Positions 1 through 12,734 are shown, counted from the first letter of the stretch. The stretch is DNA of 64,000 nt from Anastatus disparis (GCA_017163975.1 JAFFSR010000373.1:1481501-1545500), one strand, 5' to 3'. The notes: generated from the sequence alone by a model not told the origin. A program made the numbers and translations.

Positions 1-307
1 TTTTTTTAAATTAAAGATAATGAAAATCTTTGAATATTATTAATTGTATTTATGTGTATATATCGATGTATTTTTATGGGATTCGATTTTGAAATTTTTG
101 AAACTCTATTTTAAAGTATAAGAGGAGCGCCTTGACGTTTTCGTATTCGTACCTTAACTCGCCGTCGAGGCGCTACCGCGCCTCTTGATAAAAACAGTGA
201 ATACGGGAACTTTTGTTGCGAAACCATGCACTTCACAAATAGACTCACAAAGTTCAGATGGCACAAGCTCTACTTTTCCATCTACACTTGGCTCGTAAAA
301 TACAGTA
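1..307. other. Upstream non-coding DNA with a GC hairpin
   Basis: No open reading frame is supported here. A GC-richer inverted repeat lies at about 119-186, with AAGAGG..GCGC pairing with GCGCCTCTT. It could be a hairpin or an element end. A stop codon about 15 bases before 308 keeps the downstream exon from extending upstream in its frame. Confidence 0.4.
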
Positions 308-3242
308 ATGACACCCAATGAAACAGATTCTACTTCAAGATCATTAGACTCTACAGCTGTGTTACAATCATCATTATTTAATCATTTAAAGCAACAACTA
401 GCCCATGAAGATTTGTCAAGAAATCAAAGAATTCAAATACTGACCCTATTACCGCCAGACTGGACTTATGAAATCATTTTAGAAAATTTTGATGTCACTC
501 AGAGAATGATAAAAGTAGCTAAATCTTTATGTAAGAACAAAGGAATGTTAAGTTCTCTAGATTTAAAACAAGGTATGTTCATGCTGAAAGTGTACCTGAT
601 CCCGTCAACATACTTACAATCAACTTCTTTCAATATTTAATAATATTTCGTCGGGTAAGAGGAATAATGTCCTAAATTTAAAACTGAGTTTTTGAAATCA
701 ATTATTGGATTTCGTAATTTCGATTGTTTTTCTTAACAACATCTATTAAAACTTCTAAAATAATATATTTTGTTTACTTATGTATACGTCAATAAATAAT
801 TTAAAATTAAGTTTTTGATGTAAACACAATATACTACATGTTTAATATCTATTCATGTTTTTTCAGTCATCTTGTGTAAAATTACCGAAAAATTTTTAAT
901 CGCATTGCATTGCGCTACAATTTTCTAGTCAAGACACCACGCAGCGCTATGTGTCCTTCAGTCATGAACTATGAGCGTAGACTCCTTCGAAAACCAACCC
1001 TGATTAGGACCTTTTTATGCGCAAAGCCGATTTAGGACGTTATTCCTCTCACCATTTCATAAAATTTTCGTCAGTGATATTTTCAGTGATTTTTATCCAG
1101 AAGTCGGGTTGCTTTAATCTTTATATATTTAATTTTAGAGTATAATTTAATAACGTTTGAAAGCCCTTAAGGCGACCTCGGAGTTTAGGTTAGGTTTCAC
1201 TTTTTAGTTTACAAATCACGTTTTCTATACATGAGATTTTACAGATCTTCTAATTTTCCACCATTCTTTGAAGCCCATAGAATGGTGGAAAACTTAAAAA
1301 CCCGAAAAATTTTATAAACTGAAAGCGTAATTTGTAAACTACAAAATGCAAATTTAGCTTAACCTCCGAAGTCGCCTCAACTTATAAAAAAAATTCTTTT
1401 TAATTTAGTAGTATACATTTCTTGACATAAAGTACTATTTCTTATTCTATCTGTATTATATTTGAATGAATAAATTATTAATTCTATATATTTACTGTAT
1501 TATAGACCAAAATTTGAGTTCCGGAGTTGTTGAAATAATCATAAAGTTTTATAGGAATAACGTTGTCAGTACATTAATGCTTTGGAAAAGAGATTTTATT
1601 GTAATCAAGGATATCGAAGGGAATGAAGAAGAAATTCTAAAAAGATTACTGCTTGGTTCACTAAGAGAACTTTATGCTGGGTTCAAAGAAGCATATCCTG
1701 ATTTGAAAATTGGTTTTTCACGTTTTGCATCGATTCGACCACCTGAATGTGTTTTTGCCCGAAGCAGTGGAACACACACTGTCTGCGTATGTACTATTCA
1801 TTAAAATGCCAAGCTGTCTATCTTGGGTAATTATAGATTTCACAACCTTCAATTAATGATAAAGTTACAAGGAGTTTTTATTTATTCTTTATTAATGAAT
1901 AATTCTTTTGATATTTTCTAGGTTGCAGTTTGCAAAAATTGACATTTGGTTATGAATTTCTATTAAATGATTACAAAGATTGCATTAATTTCATGGTTTG
2001 CAAAGAATCATCTGTGGATTGTTTTCTTCAAAAATGTAATAAATGTCTTGGTATTGACAAACTAAAAAATTATTTAGTAGAAATTTTTTCACAAAATCAG
2101 GCTAATATCATTACTTTTAAACAATGGATAAATGCTCCGCAATCTACTCTAGAAACTATTGCAAAAACTATTCTAGATTTCATAGATTATTTTTGTGATC
2201 AGATCCAGAAACTTAAAAATCATGATTTTATTTGTAAGAAACAGTCAAAATATTTAAAAAATATAAAAGAGACATTGCAGGAAGGAGAATTTCTTTGGTT
2301 ACTGGACTTCGCGGAAAACTATGCATTTATAGTTCAAGAAGCAGCCCAAGGATTCCGCTGGAATAACAATCAAGCTACAATATTTACGTCCGTCATATAC
2401 TATTGCAAAGAAAATAAATTAGAGCACAAAAATTTCATTATAACATCCGATAACCTTACCCACGACTCGGTGGCCGTTTACGCTTACACCAAGTTAATTA
2501 TAGATTCATTAAAAAAAGAATTTAAAACTATGAAAAAAATTTATTATTTTTCGGATGGAGCACCACAACAATTCAAAAATTTTAAAAATCTATTGAATTC
2601 ATACTTTCATCAAAAAGATTTTGGTATTCCAGCTGAGTGGAACTTTTTCCCGACTGCTCATGGAAAAGGTCCATGCGATGGACTTGGTGGTGCTGTTAAA
2701 CGGGCAGCAGGATTAGCTCGCTTATGACTTTCACCTGACAAACAAATTTTAACGTCACAAGCACTTCACAATTGGTTTAACCCTTTCAGTCATGCAATTC
2801 AATTCACTTTTTTCGTATGTATTTGTTTATAATAATAATTAATAGTTATAAATTTATAAAATATCATCAGCATTATAAATAGTAAGGCTATGTATATCTG
2901 AAAATACAAAAAATCCAAGAATCAAGCATGATATCGGAAAAATATTGAGGTAAAAAAAAAGAAAATTAGGTAGCTGATATATCGGCTCCTGTGACTGTAA
3001 GGGTTAAAACCAATAGTAATTTTAAAAAGGCTGATTTTATATTTTCACCTATTGGAGAATATAAAGCTAACGAAAGAAAATTGAATCAGCGATTTAAGAA
3101 TAAAAGCAGAGTGCTGAATTTGCGAATACAACATGCTATTATTCCCTCAAAAAATGGTTTAAATTCAAAAATATATTCAAATTCTATAGAAGAAGAATTC
3201 CACGAATTATCGAAAAATATTTTGAAAAATCAAGTATTTTAG
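308..3242 (+). pseudogene. Decayed four-exon gene of an uncharacterised transposase-like family
   Basis: Four segments join in one frame across consensus splice sites: 308-572, 1506-1826, 1922-2814 and 2970-3242. The third donor (ttc|gtatgt) is the weakest. The translated product has the pattern SSGTHTVCVC, then LLDFAENY, then YFSDGAPQQ, then HGKGPCDGLGG. I recognise this pattern from uncharacterised, often repeated proteins of insects and cnidarians. The spaced acidic residues (D in DFAEN, D in FSDGA) suggest an RNase H-like or DDE nuclease fold, but that is inference. Two in-frame stops break it: TAA at 1802-1804 in exon 2 and TGA at 2725-2727 in exon 3. Splice sites and frame are otherwise kept, so inactivation looks recent. 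The first intron is enlarged by a MITE. No terminal repeats are evident around it, so transposon or domesticated gene is undecided. Confidence 0.6.
1167..1382. mobile_element. MITE in intron 1 of the decayed gene
   Basis: A 216-bp segment folds back on itself. The left end TTAAGGCGACCTCGGAG mirrors the right end CTCCGAAGTCGCCTCAA. An inner pair, ttttccaccattct and agaatggtggaaaa, mirrors around about 1272. It is non-coding and non-autonomous. Target duplication is unclear. It lies wholly inside the intron between exons 308-572 and 1506-1826. Confidence 0.7.
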
Positions 3243-3643
3243 ATGATATGGAATTTTCAAGAATTCAGTTTACGTGTTCATATTTTTTATGAAAATATTC
3301 TGAATTTTTTTTGTAAATTTTGTAAATAATGCAATAAACATCAACATTATTTTCATTCATTTCCACTTTGGAACGATTGTCATTAATAATTTGTAACATA
3401 TGAATATATGTATTGTATTACATACTTGTATAGTAAATAATATGTTGGTAATGTTTTTGATTTATTTATTTAATTTATCATATAGATTCCTTAAAATTTC
3501 ACTACTTTTCTGCTTCAACATGCTTTGTGACTTTCTGCTTCAATATGAATTATGAGCTAGTTTTAATCCATTTTGTAAACATGCTAATTTTTAGAATAGA
3601 CGATGAAAACTTAAAAATTGTGGCATTCTTATTTTGAAAACTC
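3243..3643. other. AT-rich intergenic DNA
   Basis: Nothing recognised on either strand. Confidence 0.4.
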
Positions 3644-4322
3644 ACAAAGAGAGTGCATTGCATTTGGGTCTTGAATTTTCATTTAACCTTAGGATATTTT
3701 TTCTTACATAAAATCATGAAAAAAACCGCGGCCATTTGGTCCAACGCTCAATTTTTTCCGAGTTATGAGCAGTTTTATCTAAATTCTAAAAAAATGTGTA
3801 TCTGCTTTATAGCTATACATTTTTTGAACTACTTATTCTACAAGGTTTTTACTAATTGCGTATTAAAGTTGAGATTAAAATCTTTTGATTGAAAAAAAAA
3901 TGCGTTCAAAAAGCTCAAGTTGTTCGAAATTTATGAATGAATACAAATACCGCAAATATTTAGCATAAAAATATGCATAGAAAATAAATGCTGCATTTTA
4001 GTCTAAATTTCATCTTAATATTCATTCCTTCATAACTTTTAAATAACTTCAGCTTTTTGGACGCGTCTTTTTTTAATCGAAAGGTTTTAATCTTAACTTT
4101 AATATGCAATTAATAAAAAACCTTTTAGAATAAGTAGTTCGAAAAAATGTACAGCTATAAAGCAGATACACATTATTTTAGAATTTAGACGTAACTGCTC
4201 ATAACTCGGAAAAAATCGAGCGTTGACCGAATGGTCTCGGCTTCTTTCATGATTTTATGTTAAAAAAAATATTTCAAAGTTAGAAGAAAATCCAAGACCC
4301 AGATGCAATGCACTCTCCTTGT
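3644..4322. mobile_element. Foldback element of about 680 bp
   Basis: The segment is an imperfect palindrome. Its left end, gagagtgcattgcatttggg, is mirrored by the right end, cccagatgcaatgcactctc. Inner blocks such as gagttatgagcagtt (left) and aactgctcataactc (right) confirm that the arms run almost to the centre near 3970. It contains no coding sequence and the short ORF at 3653-3892 is just arm sequence. It is typical of a non-autonomous hairpin element. Confidence 0.75.
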
Positions 4323-4359
4323 TAGTATCAGAAAACAGCAATTAACACTGTTTTTTTAA

Positions 4360-4715
4360 GGGTATGTAAAACTAACATTACACCAGTACTCATTGACTAT
4401 CTTTTGATTTTATTGCAAATTTAAGAAAAAAAATGCTTTAGCTTTTACATAAAGATTATTCAGTTAAATTTTTAAATGAATCTATTCATTAGTTATTGAG
4501 AATTTTGGATTTTAATATATTAGTTTACAATTTTACGATTTAGTACAAGAAATCCAAAATTCTTAAAAACTAATGAATGAATTCACTCAAAAATTTAACT
4601 GAATAATCTTCATATACATCCTTCAAGCTAATGCATTTCTTCTAAAATTCTGCAGTAAAATTAAAAAGATAGTTAACATTCATGAGTACAGGCATAGTGT
4701 CCGCTTTACATCGCC
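4360..4715. mobile_element. TTAA-flanked MITE, copy 1
   Basis: A foldback of 356 bp is flanked on both sides by TTAA (4356-4359 and 4716-4719). Inner arms mirror each other, for example cagttaaatttttaaatgaa with the complementary block near 4575. A related, longer copy lies inside the Polinton at 31922-32459, sharing the ends (ggNNatgtaaaac and gtgtccNNtttacat) and the core aaatgctttagctt. TTAA duplications are known for piggyBac and Kolobok transposons; the leading GG resembles Kolobok-type ends, but the family is not certain. Confidence 0.75.
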
Positions 4716-4719
4716 TTAA

Positions 4720-5690
4720 CATAAAGCTAAAATGACGCGCAATGATTATATATATACCCATTTACTATCAGTTTACTGACCGAGCTACCGATAATATAAT
4801 CATAAAACTAAAATGACGTTCAATTCATTTCCGTGACCAAAACAAATAAAAACTCAATAACTGCTGGATAAATCAATTTGAAAATTATTTTAGCATCCAA
4901 AACTCAGTTTTAATCTACAAAATGAAAAAAAATTTTTTTTATTTTTATGAATAATAAATTCGCAACCATGCTTTTGGTTTATGGAGTTGAATTTTCTTCT
5001 ACGTATTCTACTATGTATTCCATTTGTCTACTTTGAAAAAAGACAACCTTTAAATTATTTTATCTTCAGAATTAAATGTCGTAGAAAGGTCTCCTACCTC
5101 GCAAATAGAAGGTCTTAAAGAGGTCTTTGAGTTTTGAGGTCAAACATCATATTATATTGAGAATCCAAATTACGGCAGATGTTTGAAAATGACAGAAAAA
5201 CTTCAAAAGCTGCGTTTCTGCATACTATCATGTAATTTTCTGGAATTAAGGCTGTAGAGGTAACAATTTCTGTTCGACCACTCTAAAAACTTGACTCCGT
5301 GTATATTTTTTACCGAGGAATTCAATTTTCATATTTACAAGGTAGAAAAAAGGTCGCTGTTGTATTTAGGGCTATTTTTGTCCAAAAAAGGGCCGAAAAG
5401 GGTCTTAAAAAGAGTTTGAAGGCCAATATGAAAATTTTTTTTAAAAATTAGCCAAATTTTTTAACAAAAAGGTATTCTGACTTTTTTCGTTCAGAAGTAC
5501 AGATTTCGCGTTATTTGAGATTAAAAAAGCCCTATTTTTGCAAAAATAACGTTTTCGGACAACTTTGAGCTCCTGTATCTCATAGGCATTGACTCAGAAT
5601 GATCTGAAAAAATACATGAAAACTCAGGGAACCAAAACAAACATTTAGGCAAAATTTGGAGGAATTCTATTTTTTTTTCATGTACATTTC
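4720..5690. other. Gene-free DNA with a possible element end
   Basis: No coding potential is seen. The right edge carries acgtggacaccccta just before a TA microsatellite. This mirrors ttagggtgtccc at 6886-6897, where another TA run ends. Both could be ends of TA-targeting elements beginning GGGTGTCC. Confidence 0.35.
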
Positions 5691-5700
5691 ACGTGGACAC

Positions 5701-5702
<2 letters not shown>

Positions 5703-5794
<92 letters not shown>
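5703..5794. repeat. (TA)n microsatellite
   Basis: An almost pure TA run of about 90 bp. It directly abuts the Helitron-like terminus at 5795. Confidence 0.95.
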
Positions 5795-5836
5795 TAGGGG
5801 GGTACCCCCCTGCTTGCTCCGCTCGCCAACCCCCAA
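5795..5836 (-). mobile_element. Helitron-like 3' terminus, copy 1
   Basis: Read on the minus strand, the sequence forms a short GC hairpin (GGGGGGTACCCCCC) running into CTAG, and the next base is T in a TA run. Helitrons end in a hairpin followed by CTRR and insert between A and T, so the geometry fits. A second copy of the same block lies at about 12733-12775, also next to a TA run. The 5' end and any Rep/helicase gene were not found, so this would be a short non-autonomous copy or a solo end. Confidence 0.45.
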
Positions 5837-6650
5837 TATTTAATTTGATTTACGGCGAGAAAGATTTATTTATGTTAAAATATATGTTACATGGTCCAGA
5901 GACACTTTGTTATGATTTAAGAAATAGTAAATATAACAAAAAATTTTCGAATACGTTTTGTAATTTAATTATTTTTGAAGATAATGGTTTCCCAAAATGC
6001 AAAAGGAAAAATAGTAAATCAAAAAACTATTATTATAATAAAAAAATTTATGAACAACAAATTTTTTGTTGATAACTCAATGTTAGTACCATATAATTCA
6101 ACATTACTTAATAAATACAATTGTCTTATAAATGTAGAATATTATGCATCAATAATGAGTATTAGATCTCATTAATGTCTATATAGCATTGATAAATTAT
6201 TTATCATTTACTTAAATCATTAAATCTATAAATTTTTGCATTATAAATATATTTCTATATATTTCTATATTTTCAAATACCGAGGTATATATGTAGGCGT
6301 AGGACACGATTAATAATTCTAAAAACTACTCTTTACCCTATAATTTTTATAATTTTAATGAATTAGAATTAAAATGTATACATCAATGAATATTTTATGA
6401 AAAGTAACAACTTCTATTTAATTAAACTTTAAATTAACTACCGTTACTAGTAAATGGAATCATAAACTTATACCTTCGGTACTTATATATCTCTTTAAAT
6501 CAAATCGTATTATCATGCCATTCAAAAATATATTTTTAGATTAGACCCATTTTAATAGAATAACTTTGTCTTTATCACTAAAAGAATATGTGCTTAATAA
6601 ATTAATCAATTCAAATTATTACTATTACTACTATTATATTAAAGTGAAGA
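5837..6650. other. AT-rich non-coding DNA
   Basis: It may be the body of the Helitron-like element whose 3' end is at 5795. No protein motif is visible in any frame. Confidence 0.3.
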
Positions 6651-6651
6651 A

Positions 6652-6885
6652 TCATGACTTTTTTTCTTACGTCAATATCTTTTGCATTATTGTCACATAC
6701 ATACATACACATACACACGTGCACCTTTAACATACAAATACACACACATACACATTCACATATACACATGCACACATATACACATACATAATATCCGTCA
6801 CTCCGTCTCCGAATCTCCGTCTCTCCATCACCGTTTCTACGTCTCCGTCTCTCCGTAATTGCATTACTACTTATATATATATATA
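6652..6885. repeat. CA-type microsatellite plus CCGTCTC minisatellite, copy 1
   Basis: A lead sequence (ttttgcattattgtcacata) is followed by an acacatac run and then by a degenerate ccgtctctccgt array. The same three modules recur in the same orientation at 11204-11545, on the far side of the Tc1-bearing palindrome. They therefore form a direct repeat rather than part of that palindrome. Confidence 0.75.
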
Positions 6886-7792
6886 TATATTAGGGTGTCC
6901 CTTATTTCCCAAAGTTGAAAAAACCTTGCTCCCAACCCTCAAATCATTAATGTGTCACTAAAAACTAAGAAATATATTGATATATCTCTCTTAAATAGAG
7001 TGTAACCACCCGCACTTTTCAAAAAACCATTTTTTAAAATTTTTTTGCTGTTTTTTAGTGTTGTCATTTATTTGACACCCCTAACATTTTTCAATCTCTA
7101 CCAAACTGTTTAAACAGTTGATTATGCTTAAATATAAGCTATTAAAATTCTATTCAGACCCAAAAAAATTTTTTTAGGATAGCTGCAAAATCAAATTATG
7201 AATGAAAAATTTAAAAAATGTACCTAAAATTTAATATTTTTTAATTTTCAATGGCCTTAACTATAGTTGAGTATTTCGCACTTATATGATATTAAAGTAA
7301 AGATGAAGACCTTTAATTTACTTTTTTTTTAAATATTTTTAGCTACACTAGAACCAGAAATATCGTCGTTTAAATTTGATAAAAAATTTGAACCATCAAA
7401 TTAGTGAATATGTTGATTAGAATCTATAAATTTTTTCTGCTTTTTTTGTATAAACATGGATTATAAAGTATTATCAAAAGAAAACTCATTAGATTTTTAT
7501 ATTGTATGTAAAAAAAGTACATACAATATAAATACTTTTAAAGAATTTTTTGTATTAACGGCATGTAATATTTCCCCTCTCCTGAAAATATTTTCATTCA
7601 AAGTTTGTGAATACACGATGCGTCAAATCAAAATCTTTTACTATAGTAAGAAAATTTGTAAGATTAATCCTGAGCGTAGACAACTCAAAGGATTCACTAA
7701 AACACTATGAATAAAATGTTATAAACAAACATTCGATGTATAGTATTTTGAGGATAGGTTTACCGATCGCGATATCTAATTTTCATTTATAC

Positions 7793-10596
7793 ACTCCGCA
7801 ACAAAATTATCGCAACAAAATTTTTCATCGAAAAATTGCCATTTTTCAAATGCTTGGAACTCGTTCAATTTTCACTGTATTGAGATGATTTTTTTAGTAT
7901 CGTAGGGAATCATGTGTACTTTTAGGAAAAAATGATGTCCAATAGCTGCGAGATAATGCCACATTTCTACGTCTTAATCAGGCCTACCAACTTTTTTTTC
8001 TTAAAAAACGCAACAGTTTGCACGTTTGCCTGGATTACTAAAAATTTTTTTTAAAAAAATCACAAATACCATCATTAAGTACATTTTCCAACGAGTATTT
8101 TTAAAAAAAATCGACCCTTTACGATTTTTTTTTGACCAAGTTATGCCATTTTATAGATATCCCAATGTTTTAGCTAAATACCGCCAACATCAGCATTACC
8201 CGATGCGTACCGCGAGGAGGTTGTTGGTCGGACTTACGCATCATTGTGGCCCTAAAAGGGCCCATTGTGTAAACCGTTTCTTACATTAGGGACCCCGCGG
8301 CTTGTCACTTCCGCAGTATTTTTTGACTCCAAACCCTATGCGCCCGTGATCTTTAATACCGTGTATTGCCACCTCGCTGACGAATAACTTCTCCTACACC
8401 GAGAGAGTTTTGCCTCAACAAACATGATGCGCGACGCACTAGAAAAAGGGATGCGTTTTGCATCGTAAATCGCGCATTTCGCATTTCATAATTCATGCAT
8501 CACTTTTTCTCGTGCGTAAGTCGAAATACAGTGCGCGAGGTGGCGCGCCGCATCGAAAAATTCCATGCTTGTTTAGACACGCATCGATATTTATCGTTGA
8601 TCCGAGCCACCGTGTGGCCCGTTTTAAAAGCGTACCATCGTTTATGATGCAAAACCTTCTCCGTGTAAACGCTATTGCATATTAATGCATGCTTTTATTG
8701 AATCTTAAGGTATCTCGTGCCAAATTTCATTAGGAATTCTCTCAAGCTCTTGGTGGTTAGCACGAGGTCTCTCTAAGTTACGTAATCGCCTGCTTATTAT
8801 GTCCCACACATGCTCTATAGGATTGAGATCTGGGCTATTAGCAGGATGAGGCAATACCTCTACGTTGTTTTCTTCCAAGTAAGTACGAGTTACCTTTGCA
8901 GTATGGGGACGTGCATTATCCTGCATCAAGATGAAATTATCGCCCATTTGCCGACTTATGCGAATTATGTGAGGGCGTAAAACTTCGTTCATGTAACGTC
9001 CCGCTGTTAATCCTGGAGGTGGGATAATCACTAAGTCTGATCGATGGTTCATTGATATTCCACCCCATACCATAACGGATCCTCTATCAAATGCTCGAGT
9101 TGGATCAACGTGATTTGGTGCGAAACGTTCTCGTATACGGCGCAAAATTCGAATCCAAGCATCGTTTCCGTAAAGACAAAATCGCGATTTATCTGTAAAA
9201 AACACGTGTCTCCACTCTCTAGGTGTCCAGTGTCGATAATTACGGGCGTAATTTAGACACGAGCTCGTCGGTGAACTGCTGATAAATTAGGCACTCTATC
9301 ACGGATTCGTGATCTCAAACCCCTTTCGTGAAGGCGTCTTCTTATCGTCTGAGCGCTAATTCGTCTGCCTGGTAAAGCATTCTTCCCAATTCGTCGCGCA
9401 ACCTGCCTTGGATTGCGCAGGGTTTTCATTAACAATGTGGCGATCCTCTGGATTCGTAGTAGTCCTATGTCGACCTTGACCAGGCCTCCGGCGATAAGAA
9501 CTTGTTTCTTCATACCGACTAAAAACACGTGACACCGTTGAGCGATGAATCCCCATTCTTCTGAATATATTGCTTTGACTCAGTCCCACTTCTAGCAGAG
9601 CAACAATTTGAGCAGATTGGATTTCAGTAAGCCGAGGCATTTTAATTAAGAATATGTTATTATAATTTTTAGTTCCTATGTACTTTGTGTATAATTTTGA
9701 ATGATCCTCCGCTTTCACTCTTGGCCAGTATGCCGCCTTAAACTTCCACTTTATTTTTTTCTAATTGATTTGTTGGTAGAGTTGATAATTTTAAGTAAGT
9801 GTGAAGATGCAATGTTAAATGTACCAAAAAAGTAGTGGTGTAATTTTAAGTAAAGTTACACTTTTCATGGGTTAATTTAAAAAAAAATAAAGAATATCAA
9901 TGTGGTTTCTTTGTTTATGGGGGTTTAGGGTAGTTCCCGGGGCACAAATTTTTTAAAATGTAACCTGATATTTTCGCAAGAACATTTAGGAGAGGTAATT
10001 CGTCAGCGAGGTGGCATTACACGGTATTAAAGGTCTCGGGTGCATAGGGTTTGGAGTCAAAAAATACTGCGGAAGTGACGAGCCGTGGGGTCCCTAATGT
10101 AAAAAACGGTCCACACAATGGGCCCTTTCCAGGGCCACAATGATGCGTAAGTCCGACCAACAACCTCCTCACGGTACGCATTGGGTAATGCTGATGTTGG
10201 CGGTATTTAGCTAAAACATTGGGATATCTTTAAAATGGCATAACTCGGTCAAAAAAAATCGTAGAGGGTCTATTTTTTTTCAAATACTCGTTAGAAAATG
10301 TACTTAATGTAGGTATTTATGATTTTTTAAAAAAATATTTTTTTGGTGATCCAGGCAAACATGCAAACTATTGCGTTTTTTAAGAAAAAAAAGTTGGTAG
10401 GCCTGATTAAGACGTAGAAATGTGGCATTATCTCGCAGCTATTGGACATCATTTTTTCCTAAAAGTACACATGATTCCCTACGATACTAAAAAAAATCAT
10501 CTCAATACAGTGAAAATTGAACGAGTTCCAAGCATTTGAAAAATGGCAATTTTTCGATGAAAAATTTTGTTGCGATAATTTTGTTGCGGAGTGTAT
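7793..10596 (-). mobile_element. Tc1-like DNA transposon with long inverted repeats
   Basis: The ends read CACTCCGCAACAAAATTATC and its mirror image, each next to TA, the Tc1/mariner target. The inverted repeats are long, about 670 bp (7793-8460 and 9960-10596), and enclose a transposase gene on the minus strand. The gene is frameshifted, so this copy is not autonomous. The ORF at 8026-8289 is inverted-repeat sequence, not a gene. Confidence 0.85.
8705..9640 (-). pseudogene. Tc1-family DD34E transposase, frameshifted
   Basis: The ATG at 9640 begins MPRLTEIQSAQI, a paired-type helix-turn-helix (LLEVGLSQ, then HRSTVSRV). A second recognition region (SAQTIRRRLHERGLRSR) follows in another frame, and the catalytic half lies at 8705-9205 in the first frame again. 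There are thus two frame changes, near 9440 and near 9240. The catalytic triad is visible: D in FFTDKSRF, D in MQDNARPHTA and E in NPIEHVWD, with 34 residues between the second D and the E, the Tc1 spacing. All motifs are intact, so damage is limited to indels. The protein would cut and paste the flanking TA-targeted element, acting in the nucleus. Confidence 0.9.
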
Positions 10597-11203
10597 AAAT
10601 AAAAATTAGATATCGCGATCGGTAAACCTAACCTCAAAATACTATACATCGAATGTTTGTTTATAACATTTTATACATAGTGTTTTAGTGAATCCTTTGA
10701 GTTGTCTACGCTCAGGATTAATCTTACGAATTTCCTTACTATAGTAGAAGATTTTGATTTGACGCATCGTGTATTCACAAACTTTGAATGAAAATATTTT
10801 TAGGAGAGGGGAAACTGCGACATGCCGTTAATACAGAAAATTCTTTATAAGTATTTATATTGTATGTACTTTTTTTACATACAATATAAAAATTTAAAGG
10901 GTTTTCTTTTGACGATACTTACAATCCATGTTTATACAAAAAAGCAGAAAAAATTTATAGATTCAAATCAACATATTCACTAATTTGATGGGTAAAATTT
11001 TTTATCAAATTTAAACGACGATATCTCTGGTTCTAGTGTAGCTAAAAATATTTAAAAAAAAGTAAATTAAAGGTCTTCATCTTTACTTTAATATCATATA
11101 AGTACAAAATACTCAACGATACGATAAGGCCATCAAAAATAAAAAAATATAAAATTTCAGGTACATTTTTTAAATTTTTCATCGATAATTAAGAGTTAAG
11201 ACT

Positions 11204-11545
11204 TTTTTTTACGTAAATACCTTTGCATTGTCACATACATACATACACACACACATACACACACACACACACACATGCACCCACACACGCACACACACAC
11301 ACACACACACACTCACTCACACACACACACAGACACGTACATATACAAACATGCACATACATACACATACACAATATCCGTCACTCCGTTTCCGACATCG
11401 TTCCTGCATCTCCGTCTCTCCAACTCCATGTCTCCATCTCCGTCTTTCCATCTCTGTATTTTCGTCTCTCCGTCACCGTCACCCCATCCCTATCTCTCTG
11501 TCACCGTCACTACGTTTTAGTCTCCGTTTCTCTGTTTCCGTTTGT
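11204..11545. repeat. CA-type microsatellite plus CCGTCTC minisatellite, copy 2
   Basis: A direct repeat of 6652-6885. The three overlapping ORFs here, rich in His, Thr or Ser/Leu, are translations of the simple repeat and not genes. Confidence 0.8.
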
Positions 11546-11559
11546 CTCTAATTAAATTT

Positions 11560-12350
11560 TAATTGAAATAGAAATCTTAATACTTCTATTAATAAATAAC
11601 TTTATAAACATCAAAATCATTTAAGTGTAAACAAATACAAAAATATATTGTTAAAAGATTGATTCTAATAACAATAAAGACAATTCCTCGCCGTCACATC
11701 ATTGCATATTGGTGCACGGAATGACACATAAATGATTCCTAATAACATAGATTAGTAACTATAAGATATATTCAAATAAATATATGATTATATTTATTTT
11801 TTTATTGTAAATTTTTGTATTTTTTCTAATAAGGATAAAGTAGAGATAGGATGAAAAATATATATTACATTGCAAGGGATGAATATTATAAATTAAAATA
11901 TGCAAGTCATTTATTACTTAATTGTTTATTGAAAAAAATTATTCTATGTTTGAATATAAATTGAATTTTTATTCCAATTGAAATCTATATGATTACCTTT
12001 TAGCTTCAGTAGCTTAAGCAATAGCATTTATCTACAAAAGTTAATTAATAAATGAACTGATGATATTCTTTTTTAAATACATGAACTGATATTAATTATG
12101 TTCATTTTAATAAAAATACTAGTCTAGACCTAATTAAGAGTTATGATTTAAGTTAATACGTCATTAACTAATTGTTTATTATTAATAAAATTATTCAATA
12201 GCATTTATCTATAAAAGTTTATTAGTAAATGAACAGGTAATAGTTTTTTTAATTTAATGAAAATGTCAATTACGATTTAATTAAATGTCCTAATATAAGT
12301 TAATATGTTACTTAATCAATCGTCTCTGCATATGATTTGAGGAATAAGAA
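11560..12350. other. AT-rich non-coding DNA
   Basis: No gene is seen. A short block (atagcatttatctacaaaagtt) recurs at about 12020 and 12195, indicating old local duplication. Confidence 0.4.
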
Positions 12351-12359
12351 GAATGAGCT

Positions 12360-12660
12360 AAGGAAGAGCTACAACAACGTAAAATAACGTAAAATAATGT
12401 TAAAAAAACAGGGAAAAATTTGAGGATTTCTGATGGATTACCTTAGGAGGAGTTGAAATTACATAAAATAACGTAGAAATAACGGAAAAAAGTTGAGGAT
12501 TTTTTAAGGAGGAGTGAGGGAAGAGAAAATGAAGAGGAAGAGAAAAAGAAAAGAAAGAGACAAAAATAACGTAAAATAACGTAAAAAAACGGAAAGAAAA
12601 TAAGGATCAAAAAACGGTAAAGGGAAGAGAAAAAGAAGAGAAAAGGAGGAGCTTGGTCGT
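12360..12660. repeat. Purine-rich tract with AACGTAAAAT repeats
   Basis: The plus strand is strongly purine-biased (runs such as gaagaggaagagaaaaagaaa), with scattered taacgtaaaataacg units. No coding is evident. It ends near the TA run at 12694-12731. Confidence 0.6.
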
Positions 12661-12689
12661 AAAAATTTTTCTTACAACTATATAATTCA

Positions 12690-12732
<43 letters not shown>

Positions 12733-12734
<2 letters not shown>

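Larger units (their letters stand above)
7195..11190. mobile_element. Palindrome (outer arms 7195-7792 and 10597-11190) split by a Tc1 element
   Basis: The arms of about 600 bp mirror each other almost base for base, for example gatatcgcgatcggtaaacc near 10610 against its complement near 7760. The Tc1 element at 7793-10596 lies between them, at or within a few bases of the symmetry axis. The flanks read as an uninterrupted palindrome if the Tc1 and one TA are removed. Alternatively the whole could be a single element with terminal repeats of about 1.27 kb, but the TA duplication and Tc1-style ends at 7793 and 10596 favour a nested insertion. The ORF at 7456-7710 is arm sequence. Confidence 0.65.

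Noticed and set aside
1184..1200. Possible insect telomere repeat (TTAGG)
   Set aside because: Only about two units inside a MITE end, not an array.
11223..11555. Three overlapping ORFs of up to 110 codons rich in His/Thr and Ser/Leu
   Set aside because: They translate a CA-type microsatellite and a CCGTCTC minisatellite in three frames.
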